From Nitrospirota bacterium (GTDB taxonomy: Bacteria > JACPQY01): a stretch of DNA of 33,631 bases. Under the pieces are notes generated by a model. The model searched no databases. It was not told where the DNA came from and saw only the letters and a program-made list of their open reading frames with translations. How positions within the stretch are numbered: position 1 is the first letter of the stretch; each line of letters begins with the position of its first letter. Both the position numbers and the translations under genes were made by a program. The stretch lies in NCBI GenBank assembly GCA_016180645.1, contig JACPAV010000037.1:1-33631 (forward strand). The letters run 5' to 3'. Positions 1-7,537 of this stretch are shown here, piece after piece.

Positions 1-1185
1 GGAGGCCGTCGGTTCTTCCTTCTTGTCTACGCCTCCGATCCCGAGCGATTGGGCGGCGGTGCCGAGAACGCCGTTGCACGTGGCTCCATTGAACGAGACG
101 CCTTTGCCGCAGACCCGGTACCCCGCTTTCGATTGCCCGCAGAGGTCCGCGACCCGACCCCGCACGCAGCCGCGAGTTCTGATCGGCTGGTCCAGGTTCC
201 ACCAGCTAAAGTGCCGAGCCAGAAACTCGTTATAGAGCCCGTCGGGACCTTCCACAATGGTCCCCAGAACTTGATTTCCCGATTCATCGATTTCCGGAAC
301 CCACGTGCCCAGTTGCTCGTCTATGTAGTAGGTCGGTATGGTGTCGCCCACCAGGAACGGCGCATTGGTTGATGGATTCATGGTCCCGGGTGGGATTTTC
401 ATCCGGACTTTGGCCGGTTGCGCGAGTGAGGAAACAACATTTCCGTCGGTATCTCTAAGCGTAATGTTCCCGAACATCACGCTTGCAAGTTCCACAATCT
501 CGCTCCCCGATCCGTCGGCCTGCCGTCGGAGGATCCGCTTGGGAGATCCCCGGACTCCGCCTCTGATCCCATCGTCGACCGCCATGAAACCGCCGGGGAA
601 CGCATCCTGATTTTGCCGTGGATCGCCCACCGTGATTTCGGCCCTCAGCACGCCGCGGATGCCCAGGGATTCGGAAGGATTGGGGATCACGACGCTCAAA
701 CTGTTGTCCGGCGCCTTGACCTCAAGAGATCCCATCTCGGGACTGACCTCGAGGTCCTGAACGAACGTGACGGGCCGCAGCTTGAGCTGAATTGAATCGG
801 ACGTCGCTCCGATTTCGAGAATCTGCGACTGAGGCGAGTAGCCCTCTTTCTCGGCCCAAATCGAAGCAGGCCCCTTTTCTTCCACGGCCAGAGTAAACAG
901 GCCCAGCCCGTCGGTCATGCCTTCCACTATCCGGGATTCCTGACCGATGGAGTTGATCCTGACGCGGACATTGAAGAGCGGGTCGCCTGACTCCAAGTCA
1001 AGAACCTGCCCCACAACCTGGAACACGGACGATGACGGGGACTCCGAAACCGGCACAGACGGCCGAGATTGTCCGAAAGTCTTGCCCTTGCAACCTGTGG
1101 ATGGGATTGAGATCAGGCCTGAGATCAGCAGACAGAAGAGCGCGGAAATCCCCAAACTACCCACACGCCCCGAGCCTCTGGACAT
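1..1185 (-). CDS. Secreted lipoprotein with carboxypeptidase-regulatory-like and FAM171-like regions (3' end outside window)
   Basis: The minus-strand frame is open from an ATG at 1185 to the window edge (395 codons, no stop), so the C-terminus is missing. The N-terminus is a lipoprotein signal: basic start, hydrophobic core, then Ser-Thr-Gly-Cys with Cys32 as the likely lipidated residue, so the mature protein is expected on the envelope or cell surface. Residues about 58-122 resemble a carboxypeptidase-regulatory-like beta sandwich (VVGQVLDLESGDPL, then a TDGLGLF turn). Residues about 300-345 resemble the FAM171/CILP-type region, with a strand giving GTWVPE and a HFSWWN block. A second cysteine-rich repeat starts near residue 353 (GCVRGRV). 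A stop codon 27 nt upstream in frame limits longer starts. No ribosome-binding site precedes the ATG, which fits the leaderless promoter noted here. The role is unknown; adhesion or surface structure is only a guess. Confidence 0.8.
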   Translation of the reverse strand, partial: MSRGSGRVGSLGISALFCLLISGLISIPSTGCKGKTFGQSRPSVPVSESPSSSVFQVVGQVLDLESGDPLFNVRVRINSIGQESRIVEGMTDGLGLFTLAVEEKGPASIWAEKEGYSPQSQILEIGATSDSIQLKLRPVTFVQDLEVSPEMGSLEVKAPDNSLSVVIPNPSESLGIRGVLRAEITVGDPRQNQDAFPGGFMAVDDGIRGGVRGSPKRILRRQADGSGSEIVELASVMFGNITLRDTDGNVVSSLAQPAKVRMKIPPGTMNPSTNAPFLVGDTIPTYYIDEQLGTWVPEIDESGNQVLGTIVEGPDGLYNEFLARHFSWWNLDQPIRTRGCVRGRVADLCGQSKAGYRVCGKGVSFNGATCNGVLGTAAQSLGIGGVDKKEEPTAS

Positions 1186-1191
1186 AGGCCA

Positions 1192-1220
1192 AGTCTGGCC
1201 GAGGGCATCTTAATTGTCAA
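1192..1220 (-). promoter_or_regulatory. Candidate leaderless promoter of the lipoprotein gene
   Basis: On the minus strand a perfect -35 hexamer TTGACA (1220-1215) is followed after 17 nt by CAGACT (1197-1192), a weak -10 with three consensus bases. Six bases later is the ATG at 1185, so the predicted transcript starts at or next to the start codon. The same geometry occurs before livK and several other genes in the window. Confidence 0.45.
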
Positions 1221-1247
1221 TGGGTGCTTCACACCTACCGCCACCAG

Positions 1248-1263
1248 TGTGATCCACATCACA
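1248..1263. promoter_or_regulatory. Crp/Fnr-family operator, perfect TGTGA-N6-TCACA
   Basis: TGTGATCCACATCACA is an exact match to the core binding site of Crp-type regulators. It lies between the divergent lipoprotein and receiver genes. Its centre (1255.5) is about 70 bp upstream of the predicted lipoprotein transcription start and about 167 bp upstream of the receiver gene, so activation of the lipoprotein gene is the better reading. A second site of the same form precedes flagellin at 15432-15447. Which regulator binds cannot be told from the site alone. Confidence 0.6.
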
Positions 1264-1294
1264 ATTCGATTTTCGGGGAGAGGCACTTGGCCGG

Positions 1295-1322
1295 AAAACC
1301 CCGCTTGGGGCGGGTTTTTTTT
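1295..1322 (+). terminator. Orphan intrinsic terminator in a divergent intergenic region
   Basis: The arms AAAACCC(C)GC and GCGGGTTTT pair with one bulged C and a five-base loop, and a run of eight T follows on the plus strand (1315-1322). This is a standard rho-independent terminator, but no plus-strand gene lies before it in the window. It may end a short unannotated RNA or insulate the receiver-valS unit from upstream transcription. Confidence 0.6.
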
Positions 1323-1409
1323 CTGAGAACCACAACGAAGCAGGAGGGTATTTGAGTTACTACGCAGAAAAAGGGCAGACCGTCACTCGGATTTGGCGTC
1401 GGTTGTGAG

Positions 1410-1415
1410 TATAAT
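1410..1415 (+). promoter_or_regulatory. -10 box immediately upstream of the receiver gene
   Basis: A perfect TATAAT stands seven bases before the ATG at 1423, and no Shine-Dalgarno sequence lies between them, so the mRNA is predicted to begin at the start codon. No convincing -35 hexamer is visible at 16-18 nt spacing. Confidence 0.45.
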
Positions 1416-1422
1416 CCCTCCC

Positions 1423-2250
1423 ATGGCGAAGATCATGGTGGCGGAATTCAATCACCTCATTCCGGGGATGATCAAGAAATGTCTCCAGCCGATCGGGCAT
1501 GAGGTGTATACCGCGTCGCACGGCGAAGCGGCCATCGAGGTGTGGAAACAGTCGCAGCCGGATCTCTTGATGACGGGCATCATGCTTCCGGGCATCGACG
1601 GGTACGAACTCATTCGCCAGTGGAAATCCGAAGGAAGTTCCCCCAAGCCGGCCATCATCATCGCAGGCAAGGGAGGCCAGCCCGTGGACACTCAACTCGC
1701 CTCCCAGATCGGTGTGGACGCCGTGCTGAACTATCCTTTCAAGTCGACCGACGTGGTGGAGATTGTCGATCGGGTGCTCGAGGAAGCGGCGACGGGATCG
1801 CTCACGCCGAATCCGTCGATCACCCCAAGGCCTGCAGCCGTGTCACGTCCCGCCGGCGAACGCGTTCCCACCGGACCCCACCCCGGTGCGCCTCCGAAGG
1901 CGCCGGCGCCGGCCACTCCAGCAAGGAGCTTGAAGGAGGAGCTTGTCGGCGAGGGCCTGCTCGATGTCCGCGGCACTCGACCGACTCCATTCCCGATGGG
2001 TGGGAGACCTGCGCCGGTGACCCCACGCCCCGCCGCCGCCGCTCCTCTTCGCGGTGGCCGCGCCGCTCCCGCGGCAAGCGCAATTCTGAAATCCGTGCCC
2101 GCATCGGTTCCGGCATCTCGCGTCGGAGACCCATCCGCCCAGCTCCGTGACATGCTGAACGCAAAGTTTCAGGAAGTCACCGATGCCATCATCCGGAGCC
2201 TTCCGGCCATCGTGGAGAAGATCGTGGACGAGAAGTTGGGCAAGCGGTGA
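1423..2250 (+). CDS. Degenerate receiver-domain protein with Ala/Pro-rich linker
   Basis: Residues 1-121 follow the CheY-like receiver fold, with PDLLMTGIMLPGIDG where active receivers have the phospho-acceptor block. The key residues are replaced: the acceptor Asp by Gly52, the N-terminal acidic pair by Glu8-Phe9, the Thr/Ser switch by Ile/Ala (80-81) and the conserved Lys before Pro-Phe by Tyr104. It should therefore not be phosphorylated in the usual way (inference). A long Ala/Pro/Arg-rich linker (about 122-232) leads to a predicted amphipathic C-terminal helix ending IVEKIVDEKLGKR, a tail type seen in some deltaproteobacterial regulators. I chose ATG 1423 because the upstream TTG at 1393 would add residues outside the fold. 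The stop overlaps the valS GTG by four bases, so translation of the two is coupled. The function is unknown; a phosphorylation-independent adaptor is plausible. Confidence 0.8.
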   Translation: MAKIMVAEFNHLIPGMIKKCLQPIGHEVYTASHGEAAIEVWKQSQPDLLMTGIMLPGIDGYELIRQWKSEGSSPKPAIIIAGKGGQPVDTQLASQIGVDAVLNYPFKSTDVVEIVDRVLEEAATGSLTPNPSITPRPAAVSRPAGERVPTGPHPGAPPKAPAPATPARSLKEELVGEGLLDVRGTRPTPFPMGGRPAPVTPRPAAAAPLRGGRAAPAASAILKSVPASVPASRVGDPSAQLRDMLNAKFQEVTDAIIRSLPAIVEKIVDEKLGKR

Positions 2251-4976
2251 GCACTCAACCCCGCACCCCAAATCGGCTGCCCTCTCCAGCGGTGGGCGGA
2301 ATCGATCTCCCCAAAGCCTACGAGCCGAAAGATGTGGAGATCCGATGGAGCGAGGTTTGGCTCAGGGAGAATCTGTTCGCTCCAGAGGCGGGATCCCGGG
2401 ATGGGCAACAACGGCATCCGTTCTGCATGGTGATTCCTCCGCCGAACGTTACGGGGTCCCTGCACATGGGTCACGCTCTCAACAATACGCTTCAAGACAT
2501 TCTCGCGCGCTGGCATCGGATGAAAGGCGAGGCGGTTTTGTGGCTACCAGGCACGGATCATGCGGGCATCGCCACACAGAACGTGGTCGAGCGCGAACTG
2601 GGGAAAGAAGGGAAGAAACGTCACCACCTCGGACGGGAGAAGTTCATCGAGCGAGTGTGGGAATGGAAGGGGAAGTACGGCGACGTCATCGTCAACCAGC
2701 TCAAGCGCCTGGGGGCGTCCTGCGATTGGTCGCGCCTCCGATTCACGATGGATGATGGACTTTCGAAAGCGGTCCGCGAGGTGTTTGTGCGCCTCTACAA
2801 TGGGGGATTGATTTACCGCGGGCTGTACATGATCAACTGGTGCCCCCGGTGCCAGACCGCCCTCAGCGATTTGGAAGTCGAACAAGTGCCTACGAAAGGG
2901 CACCTCTGGGAGATTGCGTATCCCTTTTCGGACGGGAGTGGAAGTTTGGTGGTGGCGACGACGCGGCCGGAGACGCTTCTCGGCGACACAGCGGTGGCGG
3001 TGCACCCCGAGGATTCGCGCTTCGCAGGTGTCATCGGGAAATCCGTCCGGATTCCGTTCGTGGAGAGGGATGTTCCCGTCATTGCCGAAGAGACTGTCGA
3101 GCGGGAATTCGGAACGGGCGCCGTGAAAATCACACCGGCACACGACTTCAAGGATTTTGAGTTGGGCCGCAAGCACAAGCTCGCCGAGATTTCCATCATG
3201 GACCCATTTGGAAAGATGTCCTCCGATGCCGGGGAAAACTACAAAGGGCTGGACCGCTTCGAATGCCGAAAGAAGATTCTTGCCGATCTTGGGGAACGGG
3301 GGCTGCTCGTATCTGAAAAACCGTACGACTTGATTCTCGGTCACTGCTACCGTTGCCGGACGGTCGTCGAACCGCGCGTTTCGCTTCAGTGGTTTGTGAA
3401 AACGAAACCCCTGGCCGACGAGGCGGCGAAGGCGGTGCGCGACGGCCGAATGAAACTCGTTCCCGCCCACTGGGAAAACACCTACTTCGACTGGCTCGAC
3501 AACATCCGCGACTGGTGCATTTCGCGGCAGATCTGGTGGGGACACCGGGTGCCGGTGTGGTATTGCTTGGATGGGCGAAAGGCGGAAGGCGAAGGGCGAA
3601 AAGAGTGTGCGCCCGTTGTGTCGGTTGAAGTTCCAAAGACGTGTCCCTCGTGTGGTGGAACCAATCTGGAGCAGGACACGGATGTGCTGGACACGTGGTT
3701 CTCCTCCGCATTGTGGCCGTTCTCCACGCTTGGGTGGCCGAGTGAGACGAAGGACCTCAAGACGTTTTACCCCACCAGCGTGCTGGTTACCGGGTTCGAC
3801 ATTCTTTTCTTCTGGGTGGCTCGCATGATGATGATGGGGCTGAAGTTCATGGGAGACGTCCCGTTCCGCACGGTCTACATCCACGCCCTCGTGCGGGACG
3901 CGGAAGGGAAGAAGATGAGCAAGTCGAAGGGCAACGTGATCGATCCGCTGGAGATCATGGACGAGTACGGCACGGACGCCCTTCGCTTTACGCTGGCTTC
4001 GATGGTGATGCTGGGGCGCGATGTGAAACTGAACTGGGAGCGGATCGAGGGCTACAAGCACTTCATCAATAAGCTCTGGAACAGCGCGAGATTTGTGCTG
4101 CGCAACGCCGGAGGCACGTCGGTGATCCCTCCGAAGACGCAAGAGCTCGGTCCGTACGATCGATGGATTCTGTCGCGTCTTCAGGACGCGATCGGTCGGA
4201 CGTCGGCGGCCCTCAACGACTATCGATTCAGTGACGCGGCGGACACGATGTACCACTTCGTTTGGAACGACTTCTGCGACTGGTATCTGGAGATGGCCAA
4301 ACCAGGGCTTCAATCCGAGGGTGGGGCGAGTGACGGTTCTCGCCGGACCATGGTGTGGGTTCTGTCGAACATCCTGAAGCTTCTGCATCCGTTCGTGCCG
4401 TTCGTCACCGAAGAAATCTGGAGCCTGGGCAAGTTCTCCGAGGGGAGGCTGTGTTGGGAGGAGTTCCCCCTCGCCCAGCCCTCTTGGATTGACCCAGGAC
4501 TTGAATCCGAGATTGAAACAGTTCGGCGGGCGATCACGGAGGGGCGGCATCAGCGTTCGACCCTGGGCGTTCCCCAGGACAAGTCTGTGAAAGTGGTTCT
4601 GGCGAGCGGTGAGGCGGAGTCGCGAAACGTGTTGGGTCGGCATCGGGACCTTGCCGTTCGATTCATCAAGGCCGATCCACTCGAGATCTCAGCTGAACTT
4701 CCTGCCATGGGCAAGGGAGGCGTGGCGATACCGCTGGGTGGTGGAACGACACTCTGCATGGAATGGGAGGGGGGACACGAGAAAGAATTGGCCGAGTTGG
4801 AGAAAAAACGCGCCTCCGTGGACGGAGAACTTCGCCGCGTGTCGGACCGTCTGGGTAAGGACGATTTTGTCCGCCGCGCGCCGGCGGAGGTGGTGGATCG
4901 TGCCCGTAAGCAGAAAGACGAGCTGGCTCGGCTGGCGGAGGATATCGACAAGCGGCTCGCCGAACTCCGGGCGTGA
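2247..4976 (+). CDS. valS: Valine--tRNA ligase
   Basis: Class I aminoacyl-tRNA synthetase that charges tRNA-Val in the cytoplasm. The 909-residue length is normal for bacterial ValS. Visible marks: the HIGH-like motif HMGH near residue 73 after PPNVTGSL, the CP1 editing domain with TTRPETLLGDTAVAVHP, DVLDTWFSSALWPFSTLGWP before the second half of the active site, KMSKS near residue 556, the anticodon-binding helical region, and a C-terminal coiled coil of about 65 charged residues typical of ValS. The start is GTG, overlapping the stop of the receiver gene. An odd lysine/glutamate/glycine-rich insertion near residues 443-453 (DGRKAEGEGRKE) is encoded by a purine-rich GGCGAA-type repeat at 3573-3603, between WYC and the CPSCGG zinc-ribbon-like segment. 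Confidence 0.97.
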   Translation: MSTQPRTPNRLPSPAVGGIDLPKAYEPKDVEIRWSEVWLRENLFAPEAGSRDGQQRHPFCMVIPPPNVTGSLHMGHALNNTLQDILARWHRMKGEAVLWLPGTDHAGIATQNVVERELGKEGKKRHHLGREKFIERVWEWKGKYGDVIVNQLKRLGASCDWSRLRFTMDDGLSKAVREVFVRLYNGGLIYRGLYMINWCPRCQTALSDLEVEQVPTKGHLWEIAYPFSDGSGSLVVATTRPETLLGDTAVAVHPEDSRFAGVIGKSVRIPFVERDVPVIAEETVEREFGTGAVKITPAHDFKDFELGRKHKLAEISIMDPFGKMSSDAGENYKGLDRFECRKKILADLGERGLLVSEKPYDLILGHCYRCRTVVEPRVSLQWFVKTKPLADEAAKAVRDGRMKLVPAHWENTYFDWLDNIRDWCISRQIWWGHRVPVWYCLDGRKAEGEGRKECAPVVSVEVPKTCPSCGGTNLEQDTDVLDTWFSSALWPFSTLGWPSETKDLKTFYPTSVLVTGFDILFFWVARMMMMGLKFMGDVPFRTVYIHALVRDAEGKKMSKSKGNVIDPLEIMDEYGTDALRFTLASMVMLGRDVKLNWERIEGYKHFINKLWNSARFVLRNAGGTSVIPPKTQELGPYDRWILSRLQDAIGRTSAALNDYRFSDAADTMYHFVWNDFCDWYLEMAKPGLQSEGGASDGSRRTMVWVLSNILKLLHPFVPFVTEEIWSLGKFSEGRLCWEEFPLAQPSWIDPGLESEIETVRRAITEGRHQRSTLGVPQDKSVKVVLASGEAESRNVLGRHRDLAVRFIKADPLEISAELPAMGKGGVAIPLGGGTTLCMEWEGGHEKELAELEKKRASVDGELRRVSDRLGKDDFVRRAPAEVVDRARKQKDELARLAEDIDKRLAELRA
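3573..3603 (+). repeat. GGCGAA-type purine-rich simple repeat inside valS
   Basis: Imperfect copies of GGCGAA/GGCGGAA lie head to tail and encode a short hydrophilic insertion in ValS, in frame, between the tryptophan-rich catalytic segment and a CxxC motif. It looks like a tolerated microsatellite expansion in a surface loop. Confidence 0.5.
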
Positions 4977-4994
4977 GCCCGCCACCCCCCTCCG

Positions 4995-5030
4995 AATTTG
5001 AGATTTCAAATTTGAAATTTGAGATTTTGA
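4995..5030. repeat. AT-rich palindrome between valS and nadC
   Basis: The 67-bp gap between valS and nadC holds a perfect 16-bp palindrome ATTTCAAATTTGAAAT (5003-5018) flanked by further copies of the word TTTGAGATTT. Outside it are C-rich CCACCCCCC (4983-4990) and G-rich GGTGGTGGTGGGG (5032-5044), which could extend the stem. The AT-rich block contrasts with the GC-rich genes on either side. A hairpin in the message or a small interspersed repeat are both possible. Confidence 0.5.
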
Positions 5031-5043
5031 AGGTGGTGGTGGG

Positions 5044-5967
5044 GTGAGTTTCGTTCTGCCGCCTGCTGAAATTCGCCGACTCGTTCGCGAGGCGCTTCGC
5101 GAGGACCTCGGCCGCAAAGGCGACATAACATCGAAGGTCGTCGTTCCGGCATCAGTCCGCGCGGTCGCGCAGATCATCTCCAGGCAATCGAGCGTCTGTG
5201 CAGGACTTCCGTTCGTGCAGGAAGTCTACCGGCAATTGGATCGGGGCACGCGTGTACGCTTGCGGGTTCGGGACGGCCGGAGAGTTCGGAAAGGCCAAGT
5301 TCTAGCCGAAGTCCGCGGTCCCGCACGAGCCTTGCTCGCGGGCGAACGGGTGAGTCTCAATTTTCTGGGTCGGCTGGGCGGCATCGCGACGCTGACGCGC
5401 CGGTTTGTCGATGCGGTTGGTGGGTCACGCGCCGCCCCCTTTGCACGGCTCAGGGGACGGCGAAAAGAATCGCTATGGGGTCCCCGCGCCGTGATTCTGG
5501 ATACGAGGAAAACGACGCCGCTGCTGAGGCAGGCGGAAAAATATGCGGTTCGAATAGGCGGTGGACGCAATCATCGAATGGGCCTCTACGACGGGTGTTT
5601 GATCAAGGACAATCATATCAAGGCGGCGGGTGGAATAGCGCCGGCGGTTCGGCGGGCAGTGTCGGTGAACGGCGGGTCCGTTATCACCGAAACCGAAAAC
5701 CTGCGCCAGGTGAAGGAAGCCTGTGAGGCGGGAACATCGATCATCCTGCTGGACAACTTCCACGGCTCGTCGTTGGGCCAAGCCGTTCGATGGGTGAAGG
5801 CGCACCACCCGCGAGTCAAGATCGAGTTGTCCGGAGGGGTGAACTTGCGAAATGTGGGACGACTGGCCGGGCTGGGCGTCGACCGGATTTCCGTGGGAGC
5901 GCTCACTCACTCCGCGCCGTCCGTGGATTTGCATATGTCGATGAGGTTGCTGCCGCGCCGATCCTGA
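5044..5967 (+). CDS. nadC: Nicotinate-nucleotide pyrophosphorylase (carboxylating), quinolinate phosphoribosyltransferase
   Basis: Converts quinolinate and PRPP to nicotinate mononucleotide, CO2 and diphosphate in de novo NAD synthesis. The 307-residue protein has the N-terminal open-faced domain (REDLGRKGDITS) and the alpha/beta-barrel motifs LDTRKTTP, the RIGGGRNHRMGLYDG loop and IKDNHI near residue 188, plus a glycine-rich end (LSGGVN, SVGALTHS). The start is GTG at 5044. Unusually, about 18 residues are inserted before LDTRKTTP (about 128-147). The matching DNA (5430-5462) is an 11-bp inverted repeat, so a palindromic element seems to have entered the gene in frame. The stop TGA shares its last A with the ATG of birA, indicating translational coupling. 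Confidence 0.95.
   Translation: MSFVLPPAEIRRLVREALREDLGRKGDITSKVVVPASVRAVAQIISRQSSVCAGLPFVQEVYRQLDRGTRVRLRVRDGRRVRKGQVLAEVRGPARALLAGERVSLNFLGRLGGIATLTRRFVDAVGGSRAAPFARLRGRRKESLWGPRAVILDTRKTTPLLRQAEKYAVRIGGGRNHRMGLYDGCLIKDNHIKAAGGIAPAVRRAVSVNGGSVITETENLRQVKEACEAGTSIILLDNFHGSSLGQAVRWVKAHHPRVKIELSGGVNLRNVGRLAGLGVDRISVGALTHSAPSVDLHMSMRLLPRRS
5430..5462. repeat. Palindromic in-frame insertion within nadC
   Basis: CGCCGCCCCCT (5430-5440) and AGGGGACGGCG (5452-5462) form an 11-bp stem with a single C/A mismatch around an 11-base loop. The segment lies in the part of nadC that encodes residues absent from ordinary NadC proteins. The resemblance to in-frame palindromic elements of other bacteria is by form only. 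Confidence 0.5.
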
Positions 5968-6764
5968 TGGCGGAACTCCCTTCCGATCTCCGGAATCTGG
6001 AATCCCGACTGGAGGGCTGTTCCGTTCTCAGAAGGGTGGTCTGCTTTTCGGAGATCGAGTCGACCAGCGAACACCTGAAAGCCCTCGCGCGAGCGGGCGA
6101 AGAAGAGGGAATGGTCGTGATCGCCGATCACCAGACGGCGGGGCATGGACGCCACGGGCGTTCCTGGTACTCGCCGCCAGGTGTGAATCTCTACTTGTCC
6201 GTCCTGCTGCGCCCCTCAATCGAGCCGTCCAAGGCCCCCTTGCTTTCCCTTTTCGCCGCCGTCTGCGTGGCGGAGAGCGTGCGCGCCGTGTGCGGTATCC
6301 GGGCGGGCATCAAGTGGCCCAACGATATTCTCCTTCGGGGTAAGAAGTGTTCCGGAATTCTGGTTGACATGGAGGGAGGGTCGCGGGGAGTGGACTGGGT
6401 AGTGGTGGGGATCGGGCTGAACGTCAACGGGCGCGACTGGCCGGAGGAGATCCGTCCCACCGCCACCTCGTTGGCCGAGCAATCGGGCAGAAGGTTCGAC
6501 CGGGGAGTCGTGGGCTCCACGTTGATCGGCAGGATGGACTCAGAGTATGTGAAGGCTCTCGGCGATGGATTTGCGTCCGTGCGTGAAAAATGGTTGGCGT
6601 ATGATATGCTCTCCGGCGAAAGGATCCGCTTGACGGAACGGGGAACCGTGACCGAAGGTGTGGTTATCGGATACGACGATCTCGGAGCCATCATTCTCGG
6701 AGATGAGGATGGATCGCGGCGAAAAGTGTTCTCCGGCGAGGCGGAAAGGGTGGCGAGGGTCTGA
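5967..6764 (+). CDS. birA: Biotin--[acetyl-CoA-carboxylase] ligase, ligase-only form
   Basis: Activates biotin to biotinyl-5'-AMP and attaches it to the biotin carrier of carboxylases. The 265-residue protein has the adenylate-binding loop GHGRHGRSW at 59-67, KWPNDI at 116-121 and KKCSGILVD with the expected lysine near 127, followed by GIGLNVN and a small C-terminal SH3-like domain (about 220-265). The N-terminal winged-helix DNA-binding domain of repressor-type BirA is absent, so this copy should not regulate biotin genes. I chose ATG 5967, which overlaps the nadC stop by one base; a longer upstream reading would run over nadC with unrelated residues. The stop overlaps the coaX start in the same manner. 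Confidence 0.95.
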   Translation: MAELPSDLRNLESRLEGCSVLRRVVCFSEIESTSEHLKALARAGEEEGMVVIADHQTAGHGRHGRSWYSPPGVNLYLSVLLRPSIEPSKAPLLSLFAAVCVAESVRAVCGIRAGIKWPNDILLRGKKCSGILVDMEGGSRGVDWVVVGIGLNVNGRDWPEEIRPTATSLAEQSGRRFDRGVVGSTLIGRMDSEYVKALGDGFASVREKWLAYDMLSGERIRLTERGTVTEGVVIGYDDLGAIILGDEDGSRRKVFSGEAERVARV

Positions 6765-7537
6765 TGCTGCTGGCCGTGGATGTCGGAAATACAAACACCG
6801 TGCTGGGCGTGTTCGATGGTCCGAAATTGTTGCACGATTGGCGGATTGCAACCGAGAAGGGCCGCACCGCCGATGAGTACGGGATCTTCATCATGAGCCT
6901 GCTCGAGAGGAAAGGACTTGATCCTGCCGTCGTCGAGCACCTGATTGTGTCCTGCGTGGTCCCACCCGTGCTCTTTCCCATGGAACAGATGGGAGAGAAA
7001 TATTTTCACGCCCGGCCGCTTATCGTCGGGCCGGGGATCAAGACCGGCATGCCGGTCCTGTACGACAACCCTCGGGAAGTGGGCGCGGATCGGGTGGTGA
7101 ATGCGGTTGCGGCTTTCGAGTCGTGCCACCGGGAGTGCCTGGTCGTGGATTTCGGAACAGCGACGACGTTCGATTGTATATCCAGGAAAGGTGAGTACAT
7201 CGGGGGAGTCATCACGCCGGGCATCGGGATCTCTCTGGAAGCGCTGGTCTCGCGCACCTCGAAGCTTCCGGGCGTCGAAATTGTCCGGCCGGAGCGGGTT
7301 ATCGGCAAGAACACCATCCAAAGCATTCAGTCCGGCATGTACTACGGGTATCTCGGTCTCGTGGAGGAGATGGTCCGGCGTTTGAAGCGCGAAGTGGGCG
7401 CCGAGGCGCGGGTGTTCGGGACCGGCGGACTCGGGGGCCTGATCGAGCGCGATGCCACGTGCATTGATGAATGGGACGAGATGCTGACGCTCCGCGGACT
7501 AAAGATCATCTTCGACCGGAACGTGGGGGAACGATGA
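6764..7537 (+). CDS. coaX: Type III pantothenate kinase
   Basis: Catalyses the first step of CoA synthesis, ATP-dependent phosphorylation of pantothenate. The 257-residue protein belongs to the ASKHA fold: phosphate-binding DVGNTNT at 6-12, GADRVVNA near 107-114, DFGTATTFD near 129-137 and GGVITPG after it. Type III enzymes need a monovalent cation and are not feedback-inhibited by CoA (family knowledge). Its ATG overlaps the birA stop by one base and its own stop overlaps the next ATG by four, so nadC, birA, coaX and the methyltransferase form one translationally coupled chain. BirA and CoaX are common neighbours in many bacteria. Confidence 0.96.
   Translation: MLLAVDVGNTNTVLGVFDGPKLLHDWRIATEKGRTADEYGIFIMSLLERKGLDPAVVEHLIVSCVVPPVLFPMEQMGEKYFHARPLIVGPGIKTGMPVLYDNPREVGADRVVNAVAAFESCHRECLVVDFGTATTFDCISRKGEYIGGVITPGIGISLEALVSRTSKLPGVEIVRPERVIGKNTIQSIQSGMYYGYLGLVEEMVRRLKREVGAEARVFGTGGLGGLIERDATCIDEWDEMLTLRGLKIIFDRNVGER

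Noticed and set aside
1352-1408. Eighteen-codon mini-ORF with a strong AGGAGG, TTG start, ending just before TATAAT
   Set aside because: A leader peptide is possible, but the spacing to the TTG is only four bases, the start is weak, and the best promoter for the downstream gene lies after it. No attenuator follows it.
2544-4643. Long (699-codon) open frame antisense to valS
   Set aside because: Mirror of high third-position GC in valS. The protein has no recognisable motif, while valS carries all its family motifs.
5790-5966. Longer N-terminus for BirA beginning inside nadC
   Set aside because: It would overlap nadC by 178 bp and add residues with no BirA domain. The ATG at 5967 overlaps the nadC stop as in the neighbouring genes.
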